A DNA stretch of 64,000 nt, taken from contig JASXTE010000014.1 of assembly GCA_030280995.1 (NCBI GenBank), positions 23,717,150-23,781,149 on the forward strand, written 5' to 3'. The notes beneath the pieces were generated by a model that worked only from the letters and a program-made list of their open reading frames with translations, ran no database searches and was not told where the DNA came from. How positions within the stretch are numbered: position 1 is the stretch's first letter; each line of letters opens with the position of its first letter. The stretch is from Hemileia vastatrix (taxonomy: Eukaryota > Basidiomycota > Pucciniomycetes > Pucciniales > Zaghouaniaceae). A program made the position numbers and the translations under genes. Of the stretch, positions 1-11,919 are shown piece after piece.

Positions 1-273
1 AGAGCTGATTGCGACTAGTGTTATCACGCTGTTTAGCAGATTCAGCAGATGAAAAATTGACACTCTATTGCAGAGTGAGAGGAAGACAATAATTGACCAT
101 CAAGCCAATTTACACTCACTTAAAATCTCCCTATATATGAGTGAGAGAAATTTAAACAGGATGAAAATGCAAAATTTTAAAATCAGAACAAGAAATTCAA
201 ATATACATCCAACATTAAAATTGTAATTGTAATTGAGTTAGCTGACCTGGAGTGCAAAGGGCGGGAAATTTGC

Positions 274-1071
274 TCAAATCCCTTTCTGAGGAACTGAGAC
301 ATGCGTTGTGCTTTCCTAGGTTTTTTTTTTTCTTGCAGGACATACTTGAAGGAGAACATAAGGAGGGTTGATCCTCCTGAAGATCTCATTTGCCCGCCAT
401 TTGCGTGCCGTTTCAAATGCCCATGACCAAGATACAAGCTTACAAGTAATATAGCACAAAATCATATGTTAAACATTAAAAATGTTCAACTAATTTTTTT
501 AGTATAAACTCAGCTGTAGTAGAAAAACTATCATAGCCGTTACTTTACTGTAGCTCTTATTTCTACAGATACAAAAAGCAGTACTACAAGATGTAGTACT
601 TTAAAAAAATGCATTACTTTTCACACATTATTAGTGGTGCATATGCATTTTTGGTTCACAAACCCGGTATCTTCATCTTGTTGGCATCCTTAAGAATTCA
701 CCAAAAATATGGCTATTATGATTTAAATACAAGACTAAAACAATAATCCATCACCCATGAATCATAGTAACTCCTCCTTCTGGATACGCCTCTTCCTGTG
801 ATCCTCCTGAATCTCCCATCAGAATCATCTTTCCTGACGTCATGTATCACTGCAACTATTGCATTCCAAACAACTATGAATGTCAAATGACCGATCCCCA
901 AACTCCTTATCGTCATTCTTGTGATCGTTGCCTTTTCATAAAAAGGCCCTGCATTCGCTCAATCAACCCTTCTTCAACTAAATCCTCTCCATTCAGGGAA
1001 CCCAGCCCATCAATTGATTGAAATAAAGATTGGTTCATTTCTAACAGGATGTTGGCCAAACTCTTCACCTT
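274..1071 (-). CDS. possible exons of an unidentified gene
   Basis: Three stretches on the minus strand look like exons, but I recognise no family. 1071-913 follows an acceptor-like TTAG, gives 52 residues rich in Leu, Glu and Gly, and ends in TGA. 438-346 follows TTGTAAG and gives 31 residues containing WAFETARKWRANEIF. It ends at a GTATGT donor, and 315-274 follows CCTAG and closes in frame with a TGA after 14 codons. The 346/315 junction keeps phase, so those two may be the 3' end of one gene. Between 716 and 916 another frame is also open, so the middle of any gene is unresolved or decayed. This could equally be a pseudogene or chance open sequence. Confidence 0.25.
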
Positions 1072-1079
1072 CTAATCCA

Positions 1080-2989
1080 CTATTTTCTCCCCTTTCATCT
1101 TCACAAAGTTTTTTTCTTTTTTTTGTGTTGATCTTTTTTGAGTGACACTTTCTGCTTCTTTGTTTTAGTTGCAAAATTCATGACTTGGATTAATTTAAAA
1201 TAAATATCTTGAAGCGATTGAATGAATCTAAGTATGGCATGAGGAAGTCCCATGGCTTTTTAACCAGTCCATCTGATGTAAGACCAGCCCCAACGACAAT
1301 TAAAATCTTCACTTGAACGTAAAATTAAACGGGTTAGTTTTAAATACCCCGACTGTAGGAAAGAGTGGAATTTTTGAAATAGTAAAGTGAGTTGTTAAGT
1401 TGATTTGAATTGGGAAAGTTAGATTTTATGAAGACTTGATTATGTTGCTTTTGAAATGACCTCACTATCATTGTAGCTTGCGCCATAGCCTTTCATACTT
1501 GAACCAAAAATACATGTTGAAATTCGAAATCCCACTATTAAATTTAATAAATTTCTTGACCCAATATCCCAATTCTTCAGATTTTTCATTAGCAGGCCCT
1601 TTTTGGTAAAAAACATTCTATACGTGTTTTAATCGTGACTGATTTTGATTGTAAAAAGTAAAAAGAACAATTTTTAAGGACTGCTTTATAACATTAACAA
1701 CCCCAAATGAAGAAAACAATCAACTCTTAAGAAATCTATTAAAAAGTATTCGAATTTGCGCAGACTCAATGTGGTGATGATGCATGAGGAAGATGGGAGC
1801 GGGGTAATTAATCCAATTACTGAGAAACTTCATAAAGGAAGATTGGACAGGACTATCATTCTCTGAAAATCTAGTGACTATATATATCCACAATTGACAA
1901 TATGCCAATAAGATAAGAAAATTATTGATTGACAAAGGAAAGAAGAGGTGAAAAAAAATACAAAGAAAATCATTCTCCTTTTGAATTAATCGCAGTTTTT
2001 GGATGGTTTGATTGATAACGTGGTTAAAAAAAGAAGCACGCAGACACAAAAACAAACAATGAATGAAAACTATATATATATATATAAATTTTATCCAAGG
2101 AATCAATTGGAATCAAAGGAATAAAAGAATATGGTCGGAAGTTCCTAGAGGCTAGACATGAGAACTACGTAGGTAGATAAATCATCAACATTAATATAAA
2201 ATCCTTAAGTGTTTCAAATCAGTGCAAACCTGTTCATGTGTAGTAGCTCAACAATCTGTTCACGGGCCCTGAATAGTGTATCTATATTAATATTCCAAAT
2301 CTATCAAGTAAAATCATATGAATGATTTCTTTAAGAATTTTTGGTTAGGGATTTTGATTCAATGATTCAAGTAGTCAGGACAATTCCCAAGCCACCATGA
2401 GGAGAAAAATCACACAGGAAAGGAAACCAACTAACACCATTCTCAAAAATTGGAGGACTTAAAATCCACGACAATAAAATTTTTTTTCTAGCTAATTTAC
2501 TTCCTTAGATAAATAAATGAATGGATTATCCAACAGTGGTGACTAGTCTCACTCTCACAATTTCCTTCCCAAATGTATCATGTTTTTTTTCTTTTTTTTC
2601 TGGGAGATGGGTGATATTTGTTGAAATTTGGAAACCAGACCATTTTCTGTTCTGCTTTTCCATTCGTTTATTTCAGACCACATATTTATATCATATATTC
2701 TCTATCCTCTATCAAATGTATGATATATATGTATATATTCTTGTGTATGAAATTTAAGGTATTTGGGAACAGATGGTGATGGAGTAATTTAGTTGTGAAA
2801 CTGGCCTTGCGCAGTGGAAAAATAAATTAAAACATATACTGGCAGACTTTAAAGCTCCATATAGAATATTTTTTCCTTTTTCCTATTTATGTTTACAAGA
2901 GGGATATAATATCATGGCAATTATCCAGCTCTTTGGAAAAAGCTTGCGGTTTTGCAATCTCCTCTCCCCAGATAAAAACATTAGTGCAG
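1080..2989. other. AT-rich flank, no gene seen
   Basis: Long A/T-rich stretch with only low-complexity ORFs (for example the hydrophobic 1720-2106 minus frame). I see no splice-consistent coding potential. The last bases, 2985-2994, end in GGTCAG, the left half of the copia insertion site. Confidence 0.5.
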
Positions 2990-2994
2990 GTCAG

Positions 2995-3475
2995 TGTTAA
3001 TATAGACATATTTTTGATATAATTATATATATATATTCCTACGCCTATCTAGTTATTAAGATATTAATTTCTACTTTACATTATTTATAGACCAGCAGGT
3101 GTTGTCACATGCCATATTCCTTTTGGCTCTATAACCTAATCATTAACCTAACAACATGATAGGTTGAGCGTTATGTATGGACGTGAAATCATTCCTGATT
3201 CTGCATCCATATTTTCCATCTTATTTATTTTATTAATTATTTTATTTGTCCCATTCATACTCATTACTTGTCTCCTCCCTCAAGTCCTCTCTTGTCCACT
3301 TTAGTCCCAAGTCCATTCTGTCCCCAGTCCTACGTGTCCATTTATCTTTTACTTACCTGCTATCTTTGTCTATCAGGTAACTTTTTGTCTCTTGTCCACT
3401 TTAGTCCCAAGTCCATTCTGTTTCCAGTCCTACGTGTCCATTTATTATTTACTTACCTGCTATCTTTGTCTATCA
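2995..3475 (+). repeat. copia 5' LTR
   Basis: TG...CA ends; matches 17277-17480 joined to 32030-32326. Its right part contains a direct duplication with a 99-bp period (3291-3389 and 3390-3475) that includes the LTR end itself, so the terminal CTATCTTTGTCTATCA occurs twice. An (AT)n run near 3019-3036 is longer in the 3' copy. Confidence 0.93.
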
Positions 3476-3494
3476 GGGTTATGGGCCCAGCGCT
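3476..3494 (+). other. primer-binding site, half-tRNA initiator Met type
   Basis: The 19 nt GGGTTATGGGCCCAGCGCT abut the 5' LTR. They are complementary to the anticodon arm of eukaryotic initiator tRNA-Met (GCTGGGCCCATAACCC), not to its 3' CCA end. This is the arrangement known for Drosophila copia, where a 5' half of tRNA-iMet primes minus-strand synthesis. Confidence 0.85.
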
Positions 3495-3512
3495 CCAGTG
3501 ATTTAATTAATC

Positions 3513-3716
3513 CTGGCCACCCCTGAATCAACAAACAATTTCGCGTCATCACCAAGTTCTGCCTCTTCATCCACTTACACCAAAATTCCTGAAGCATCTA
3601 ATTCGACTCCTCCTGATTTTACCTATCTTCAAGATTCATCGAACTACTCCAAAATTAAGGGCATTGAAAAACTAAATGACAAAAATTATAGCATGTGGAA
3701 AACTGACCTGAAATAT
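3513..3716 (+). pseudogene. copia gag, 5' fragment
   Basis: Frame open from CTG at 3513 (probably a decayed ATG) to the gypsy1 junction. It is Ser/Thr/Pro-rich and then reaches the copia Gag signature KLNDKNYSMWK. The frame resumes at 13425, and removing gypsy1 plus one AATAT copy joins it without a shift. The start codon and downstream stops show that it is non-functional. Confidence 0.8.
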
Positions 3717-5216
3717 TGTCAGCCTGTATATCTCCAGGACTGAGTAAAAAGTGATTATAAGTTATGTTAAACACATGGACTATACATGGGAAAAATAAAT
3801 AAGAGTACACAAATAGTATACATAAGTAAAATTATGATAATACACAAAAAATGCCATTATAACACCTTATATACACGCATATATCCACCTTTTATAGGTC
3901 TTATGTACTTAATATTAAGTTGGAATATGTTAGGGTAATCTTAAGAACCTTAAGTATAAGGCTACATAATTTTTAAGTACACTTAAAGCTGTTATATTCA
4001 TTGTTTTATGCAAAAAACAAGAAATGCGCTTTATTTCACTTAAAAGTTGACTATATGCGCTATAAAATTGAGAATATCGATATTGCGCTTTGACAGATCA
4101 ATTGGGCTCAATTAGAACTATTGATTTGGCTATTTAAATGCATAAAAATAACACTTTTCAAATTTGGTGTTTTTTATGCCAGAAATGGCTTCTGTGTACT
4201 GGCCACATACTGCCTGCTTTTTTCCCGTGTGAATAGCTTCATTTTTAGCAAAGTTAGCTTTTTCACACTATAATTACCCCACATTCTACGCCCACTGTGG
4301 GGAAACACACTAAAATAGGCAACAGGCGCTTATTTAGTGTCCTAGCTTAATTAATAATGCATTGACCTTGTTTATATGCACTAATTTCATTAATAACCTC
4401 ACTCTTGGCACTTTATTTCATCACCATGCTTAAATTTGCCTAATTTTAGTCAAGGATTTACCTGTGCAAGCGCCTTCCAAGAAATGCATGTAGTTACCCC
4501 ACATCTCACGCTCTTTTTTAAGTTTTTGGGTGGCTTCTCAGTCAATTTTGGTTATTTTTGAATGGGAATTTCACGTAGTATAATGTCAGGATTAGCCCCA
4601 TTATTCCTACAGTAAATCCCCCTTATTATTAAGCTATTATTAACCTTAAAAAGTCCCCTTTAGTCTTTTATATCATTGTTTTATACGCATATACTCTCTT
4701 TTTGTCTTTTTCTTTAATTTTGATGGATCTACCTTATTATTACAGTATTTTGGCGGTTGTTACTTGTCTTATTATGTCATGGGTCACTAGGGATGTTGAT
4801 GGGAAGGTCTATTAGTTGTTTTGAGGCGTCATTAACTGTGTATTGGATGGTATATCAAGGGATTTATTGGGGAACTCAGTGTGTATAAAAGGAGGAGGTT
4901 TTTGGGTCTTGTTTCTACATTCTTTATCATTACAATTTAACCAATATAACCAAATCAATTACAATACATATCAATTAGTACTTCTATAAGACTTTTGAAT
5001 AGTATCTGAATTATATAATCTATTTTTCTACCAAATACTAAGATTGTAAGCCATATATAATAATAGTGAGAATTATATTACTGAGACCTTTATATTTGAT
5101 TATATTTTATAACTTAGTGGATTAAAACTACAGTATTCATATAGGACCATTAAAATCTTCTAGACAACTGACTATTCAAGCTAGTTCACGTCCTTGTACT
5201 TGACCTTAGCCTGAAA
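3717..5216 (+). repeat. gypsy1 5' LTR
   Basis: 1500 bp, colinear with 11920-13419 at an offset of 8203 and with no indels that I can see. It contains a good TATA box at 4884. The terminal CA is mutated to AA. Confidence 0.95.
4884..4892 (+). promoter_or_regulatory. gypsy1 LTR TATA box
   Basis: TATAAAAGG is the best core-promoter match in the LTR. It is repeated at 13087 in the 3' LTR and lies about 330 bp before the LTR end. This implies an R region starting near 4910-4920 (inference). Confidence 0.45.
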
Positions 5217-5233
5217 ATTGGGGACCTTTCCTC
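5217..5233 (+). other. gypsy1 putative primer-binding site
   Basis: ATTGGGGACCTTTCCTC directly follows the LTR. The aligned position in gypsy2 (19964) is ATTGGGGGTCTTTCCTT, so the block is conserved although the flanks are not. It contains TGG as expected for pairing with CCA, but I do not recognise the tRNA. Confidence 0.5.
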
Positions 5234-5394
5234 AAGAATTCTGTTATAATCCTGTAAGTGAAATTTTCAAAAGAAGGTGCACGTAAATAATATCCCTATA
5301 GAAATATTTGGATAATTACAACAGGTTGGGGTCACTTATATAGTGATTTCAGAAAAAGAAGCCCTGTTATATAATAAAATTGTGATATTGAATC

Positions 5395-5562
5395 AACAAT
5401 TTTACCACTAATTTAACATATAATTGTTATTAGTGGGTCTGTCAATAGACCAATTAAATTTGTGATCTTTGCAGATAAAATTTTTACCACTAATTTAACA
5501 TAAAATTGTTCTTAGTGGGAGTCTGTCAATAGACCAATTAAATTTGTGATCTTTGCAGATGA
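5395..5562 (+). repeat. tandem duplication in gypsy1 leader
   Basis: Two direct copies of about 80 bp (CCACTAATTTAACATA...CTTTGCAGAT), ending near 5476 and 5560, lie in the untranslated leader between the primer site and gag. Each copy ends in a TTTGCAG acceptor-like motif. Confidence 0.75.
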
Positions 5563-5887
5563 TAACCAATTAAACTGATTAATTGTTTTCTTTTTACAGG
5601 ACTCTTAATCCCTTTTCTATTGGTTTGTAAAATTCATTTATATTTAAAAAAGAATCTTGCTGACAGTTGTTTTTCTTTTTTAATATAAAAACACGGCTAC
5701 ATATTGTAGACCAGTTAAATTAAGTGACCACATAAAAAGCATATTTGACTTTTGTCACTTAAAGATTCACTTCATACCAATAAGTAAGCAATAAAATTGT
5801 CTTCAGTGGTATTGATAAATACTGATAAAACTCCTTTTTAAAGTTTTTATATCTAAATTCTCAAATTTTTTAAAATTCCACGTGAAA

Positions 5888-6425
5888 ATGTGTGACAACA
5901 ATGAAATTGTAAGTAATAAGGCAAAACCTTATAACTTAAGACCTAGGGCTGAAAGACCTATTACAGGACATTCAAATGGAGGGCCAGGACTCTCCCATAA
6001 TCAACAACACTCCACCAATGTCTCTGGAGGAAAGGGAAAAGCTTCTAAAGCAGGTTTCAATAAAGAAGTCAAAAAATACTTTACAAGAACAAGTTCACTC
6101 CCTATCCACCCTAATGAACACCTTGACAATAAGAGTCAACAACATAGTGGACCAGATCAACAATCTGGAAAAGAGAGCAGCTCAAGGTTTCATAGAAGTC
6201 AACCAAGCTCTAGTGGACATAAAGACTCAACCACCAACAGTGGTATCCAACAATTCCATAGCAACACCTCCAGCCCAAGAGGAGGACCAAAAAATTACAG
6301 TAAGCAAATGGAAATGGGATCGGTACTCCCAAAATTACAACAATCCTCCTCAACAAGGATCCAGCAGTCACCCTTACAGGGGAAAGCCAAGGAGAGGCAG
6401 GGGAAATGGAGTAAGACCTTGGTGA
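5888..6425 (+). CDS. overlapping spliced ORF of gypsy1 (small coiled-coil/basic protein)
   Basis: A 58-nt intron (GTAAGT at 5909, ACAG ending 5966) would join the gag start (ATG 5888, seven codons) to the +1-type frame starting GACATTCAA-ATG at 5967, open to TGA at 6423. The product is about 159 residues: a Glu/Lys-rich helix (MSLEEREKLLKQVSIKK), a Leu/Ile heptad region, then KWKWD and an Arg/Lys/Gly-rich tail ending in Pro-Trp. The same ORF, intron and ending occur in gypsy2 at 20475-21021. Differences there are conservative in this frame (L/I, E/D, R/K, V/I, S/T), which argues for selection on it. Function is unknown. A nucleocapsid-like or regulatory accessory protein is only a guess. Confidence 0.6.
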
Positions 6426-9400
6426 GTCATCCAACTTCTTATGATCAATTACATCAACCTAACAATGAATTACTTATAGGTAATGAGATTGATAAGGAAA
6501 TATTGGATATAATTGATAATGATTTAAAGGATTATTCATTTGGAAAAAATATGTTAAACTTGTCTTTGCACAAAGACAATGTAGATAGTTTTATTGATCA
6601 CCAGGATAATGCTATTAATATTAAAATGGAATCAAATGATGAGTCTTCTGAGTTGGACACAGAAAAAATAGAATATTTTTTAAAAGAAAATCCAATGGAA
6701 TCAAAGATAATAAGTAAATTATTATTGAGAATTGAAAAATTGGAAGAGTTCTCAAAAGAGTCAAACAATAATACAGAAAAGGTATTATTACAGCTAACAC
6801 AATCATTGAGTGCAACAGCCAATAGATTAAAAATTATTGAAAATTCAAATAATGAATTAGTCAATAAGAATAAGGGCTTGAAATCTGAGATTAGAGATTT
6901 AGAAAATAAATTAGAACACTCTCAGAATATTATGGCTACCATTGAGGGACATGTTAAATCATCTTTTTCAAATGTAAATGACACCCTAACTCATGTACCA
7001 GTAATACAGGATAGGTTACAAAGAGTGGAAATAGAAGTAGCAAAAATGTTGAAAAATACTGAAAGAATAAAAGATAACACTTCTTATGTAGCAAGAGTAC
7101 CTGTTTTCATGAAACATGCAAATGAAACACTAATGATGGAACATGAACATAGTATCATGGGCTCTGAGAATATAAAATCAGTAAAAGATAAAATAAATGA
7201 TCATCTTTCTAAAGTAAGTGAATTACTCAATATTCCTCAGGTTAGGGAAGCAAAAACTAGCCAAAAGAACTGGCCTAAGTTAGATCAGTACCCTTCTTTT
7301 GACGGGGATTCAAAATCTGATTGGCAACAATTCATACAAAGAATTGATAACTTAAAATTTTCATACAAATTACCTGATGAAGAAATTACTTCAAAGTTAA
7401 TATCTTTATTTACAGATGTGGCCTTATTATGGTTTGAATCTGTATTGAGTGAGGGAATTAATTACTCCTGGAATGAATGGAAGGCACTAATTGAAAGGCA
7501 ATTTGGTGGCCCAAAATTTAGAATCACTCAACAAAGACTGTATGAAAGGGCCAGATATAATCCAAATGCTGGAGATAAACCCATGGTCTTCTTAATGAAT
7601 TTAATAAAAATCATGAAAGCTATGGATCCAAAAATGGATTATGAAGAGTGGAAAGAAAAAATAATATACAAGTTGCCTATATCAGTTAGAGACATTATTG
7701 TAGCTAGAACTGAAACTATCAGAGACACCTCTGGATTTATTAATATATGCAATGAGATATTATTAAACCACAAGTATGAAACCAAGTATAGTAATTACAG
7801 ACAAAGTGTTGACATGGTAAAACCTACTACAAGTAAGTTACCAGTGGAGAAGAAAAAACCTTCAGCTCCCCTTGTCCCTAAGAGACAAGAAAATAACACT
7901 TGTTACAAATGTAATGAACCTTAGGTTAAGGGTCACACGTGTAAGAAGGGAATAAATATTATTGAAACCTCACAGAATTCTGAACCTAGTAATCATGAAG
8001 ATGAGAATGTGGAATCTAGTGAGGATTGCAAAAGTAACATATCTTACAGTGATGATGAAAATGAGATATTTGTATTAGAACAGGATGTAATGTTCCTGAA
8101 TGATGCTATACCTCATACAGACACATCTTTAACTTCCATAGAGGAAGCTGAAATAATTAAAGATGTATTTCATGATACTTAAAAAATAATACCTATCAGA
8201 GCACCTATTATCATATGTGGAAAAGAAATGAATGCCATTCTTGACACTGGGGCTGCAGGTAGTGTAGTTTCAATTAATACATTAATGAAACTTGATAGTA
8301 AGTACCAGGAAAAACTAGAATCTGTTCAGACAAAGAACTGGAGAGGTTTTGGTTCAGTATTAAATCCAATTGGCAAATATAAAACTGCTGTATTCTTTAA
8401 ATATAATAATGGATATGTTAGAGCAGTTTGTGAATTTGTAGTAATGGATAATAATAATTGTAGTGATTGGTTTATTATTGGCAATGATTTATTGACAAAA
8501 TTTGGCATTAAACTAGATCCTGAAAACAGTTGTTTCACCATAGGCGTGAATGGTAAAAGAAAATTCAAAATATGTTCTGAAAATTCAGTATATACCATTT
8601 CTCCTAGAAAAGAACAACTGCAAGGTGGAAGAACCACCAATGAAGTGGTTGAATTGGAAAATGAAATCCAAAAGGCCTCTTCCAGTCCTCAACTCTCAAA
8701 AATTGAAGAAGAAGATATTTTGAGATTGATTAAATCATATCCTATGGCATTTGCTCATGGTTCAAATGAACTAGGATTGGTCAAAGACCATGAGATGAAA
8801 ATCTCTCTAAGCTGTGATTTGGATAATATTCCTGGCAGTCTAAAAAAGAAACCTTACCCAGCATCTCCTGCAAAAAGGAAAGATATTGAAGACAATATAA
8901 AATTGTTGTTGGAAATGGGTATTGTTGAAAAAGTGGACACAAAACCTAAGTATTGTGTCATTTCACCAGTATTAATCTCTTATGAAAAAGATAAGGCAAG
9001 ATTATGCGGTGATTATAGAGCTCTGAATACATACACAGTAGATGATATTTACCCTCTACCAAGGATAGCTTCTATCCATGCTACCTTACAAGGAGCAAAA
9101 TATATTTCCTGTCTGGATGGGAACAAGGGTTACCACCAGATTCCTGTGGAAAGAAATTCTCAAAATTACTCATTAATAACCACACATATGGGTATATATA
9201 AGTATGTGAGAATGCCATTTGGCCCAAAAAATGCGCCTTCAGTCTTCCAAAAATTGATGGATAGTGTTTTTAATCAGGAAATGGTTAAAGGATGGCTATT
9301 GGTCTATATTGATGACATCATAGTGTTTTCAAAAACATATGATGAACATTTAAATCACCTGAAAAGAGTCTTTCAAAAAATGGATGAAATTAATATGACT

Positions 9401-11740
9401 ATTGCATTAAAGAAATGTAAGTTTGGATTTCAATCTTTGAAAGTACTTGGACATGTTGTATCTGGATTACAAATTTGTGTTGACCAGAATAAGGTGGCAG
9501 CAATTAAAAACATTGGGATACCCAAAAATGTAAAAGAGGTTCAAAGTTTTTTGGGTATGTGTGGATATTATAGACAATATATTAAAAATTACCAATCCAT
9601 TGCAGCTCCTTTAACAACATTAATCAGGAAGAATGAGGCTTTCATTTGGAATAATGAAAGACAACATGTCTTTAATAAATTAAAGGAATGTTTAATGTCA
9701 GCTCCAATATTGAGACTGCCAGATTTCACCCTACCTTTTATCTTGTACACTGATGCAAGCTTCACAGGTTTAGGTGCTGCTTTACAGCAGAAACAGATAA
9801 TAAATGGAAAATTATCTGAAGTAGTTATCTGTTATATATCCAGAACCTTAAGAAAAACTGAATTAAGGTATGGTGCCACACAGCTAGAATGTTTAGCCAT
9901 GGTGTGGGCTTTGGAGAAACTTCATTACTATCTGGAAGACCAGAAGTTTGAACTTATAACAGATTGCAGTGCAGTAAAATCATTACTAAACATGAAAACA
10001 CCTAATAGGCACATGTTTAGATGGCAACTAGCTGTACAAGAATACAGGGGAAGAATGACAATCACTCACAGAGCAGGAACATTGCATTCAAATGTGGATT
10101 TATTATCCAGAAGTCCTTTGCCAAATGATGCTGACAACCCAGCTTATGTACCTGAAAATGAGGTTATACATATATTTGGGATTTATATAGTGTATTTAGA
10201 AGAAGAGTTTATGCAAACTATATTGGAAAATTATTCATCTGATAAAGATTTGTCTAAACTATCTACCATTCTTATTGATCCAACAAATGCCTCCATGAGT
10301 GCATTAATTAAGACCTTGCCTCCAAAGTATAAAAATGCGTTGGAAAAAGGTAAACTATCAATTGAAGATGGATATATATATTACAGTAAAAAGTTAAGCA
10401 ATGTAATAGTAATACCACCTTCTATGAAAGAGTTAATGTTGAGTACCTGTCATGATGACATCTTAGCTGGTCATTTTTATTTTAACAAAACATTAACCAG
10501 AGCTAAAAATACAGCCTGGTGGATAAACATGAAAGAGGATGTACAAAAATACATTGAAACATGTGACTCTTGTCAGAAATCTAAAAGATTAACTGGGAAG
10601 AGAGCTGGGTTGTTACAACAAATAGAGCAGCCAAAAGCTCCATGGGAAATTATAAACATGGATTTTGTAACTGGCTTGCCATTAGCAGGAAAAGAAAGTT
10701 TCAATGCTTGCTGGGTAATAGTGGATAGATTAACAAAAATGTGTAAGTTTATCCCTACCCATAAAGAGGTATCTGCAAAAGACTTGGCATTATTATGGTG
10801 GACTCAGATGATGAATACTGCTGGGTTCCCCAAAGCCATAATCTCTGACAGAGATCCTAAATTTACTTCAGAGTTCTGGACATCCTTGATGGAAGTATCA
10901 GGTTGTCAATTAAAATTGTCTACAGCACACCATCCACAAACTGATGGGCTGGCTGAGAGGATGATACAAACTCTAGAAGACATGATCAGAAGATATTGTG
11001 CCTTTGGATTAGAATACAAAGACAATGAGAAATTCACACATGACTGGGTAACATTAATTCCTGGCCTTGAATTTGCTTATAACAGCACAACTCATTCTGT
11101 AACAGAGAAGAAACCATTTGAACTCTGGCTGGGATACGTACCAAATACCCCAGTAAATCATTTAAATAAATTACCAAGGTTGGATATACACCCTGGCACT
11201 AAATCCTTTATTCATATGCAACAAATGTGTAGAAAGCATGCAGAAGAATGCATCCAAAAATCATTTGAATATGAAAAGAAAAGGTGGGACAAATCTCATA
11301 AAGAATTTGAATTCAAAAAGGGAGATGAAGTCCTCATATCAACACTACATTTTAACTTACAAGGTAATGTAAAATTAAAGGATCCCTTTGTAGGACCTTT
11401 TTTAGTAAGTAAAATGGTTGGGAATAATGCAGTGCAAGTCATATTATATGCTCCATATGATAGGAAAAATCCAGTTTTCCCTATCTCATTATTGAAACCT
11501 TACCATGCAAATGATCCTGACTTATTTCCAAAAAGAAGGGGAAGGCCTAAAAAGCAACCTGAAGAAATTGTGGAAAAAGCAGAGATTGAAAAAATACTCA
11601 AGAAAAGAATCCTTACTAAAGAAAAAGGAACTGAGTATTTACTAAGATTTAAAGGGAAATCAAATGAATTTGATAAATGGATACCTGAAAAAGAAATTTC
11701 TAATTTATCCACCCTTCTTAAAAAATTTAAACAGAAATAA
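5888..11740 (+). pseudogene. gypsy1 Gag-Pol polyprotein, two internal stops
   Basis: One frame of about 1950 codons, as in Tf1/sushi-like single-ORF elements. The first ATG is 5888; a GTG at 5882 is in frame. Order: disordered basic N-terminus (overlapping another ORF), coiled coil, capsid region (DWQQFIQRIDNLKF), a CCHC-like knuckle (CYKCN) and protease (ILDTGAAGS, about 8240). Then come reverse transcriptase with YIDD (about 9305), RNase H (YTDAS, about 9745) and an HHCC integrase with DFVTG, SDRDPKF and the Glu in DGLAERM. A C-terminal chromodomain (about 11560-11730) ends in Lys-rich residues. TAG at 7922 replaces the Trp of gypsy2 inside the zinc knuckle, and TAA at 8180 lies just before protease. 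Otherwise the frame is intact, so decay is young. Confidence 0.93.
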
Positions 11741-11919
11741 ACTTCTGTTCAACCAGCTGAGGGGTTGAAAAACCAGTACTCATAATATTTTATTATGTTT
11801 TATTTCTTTAAAGTATAATCTTTAATGCTACAGAATTAATCTGAATACCTGAAAATTACAAATAAATAAATAAAATGTATAACTTATCATTTTTTTATTG
11901 TTTTTTTTGGGTGGGCGAG

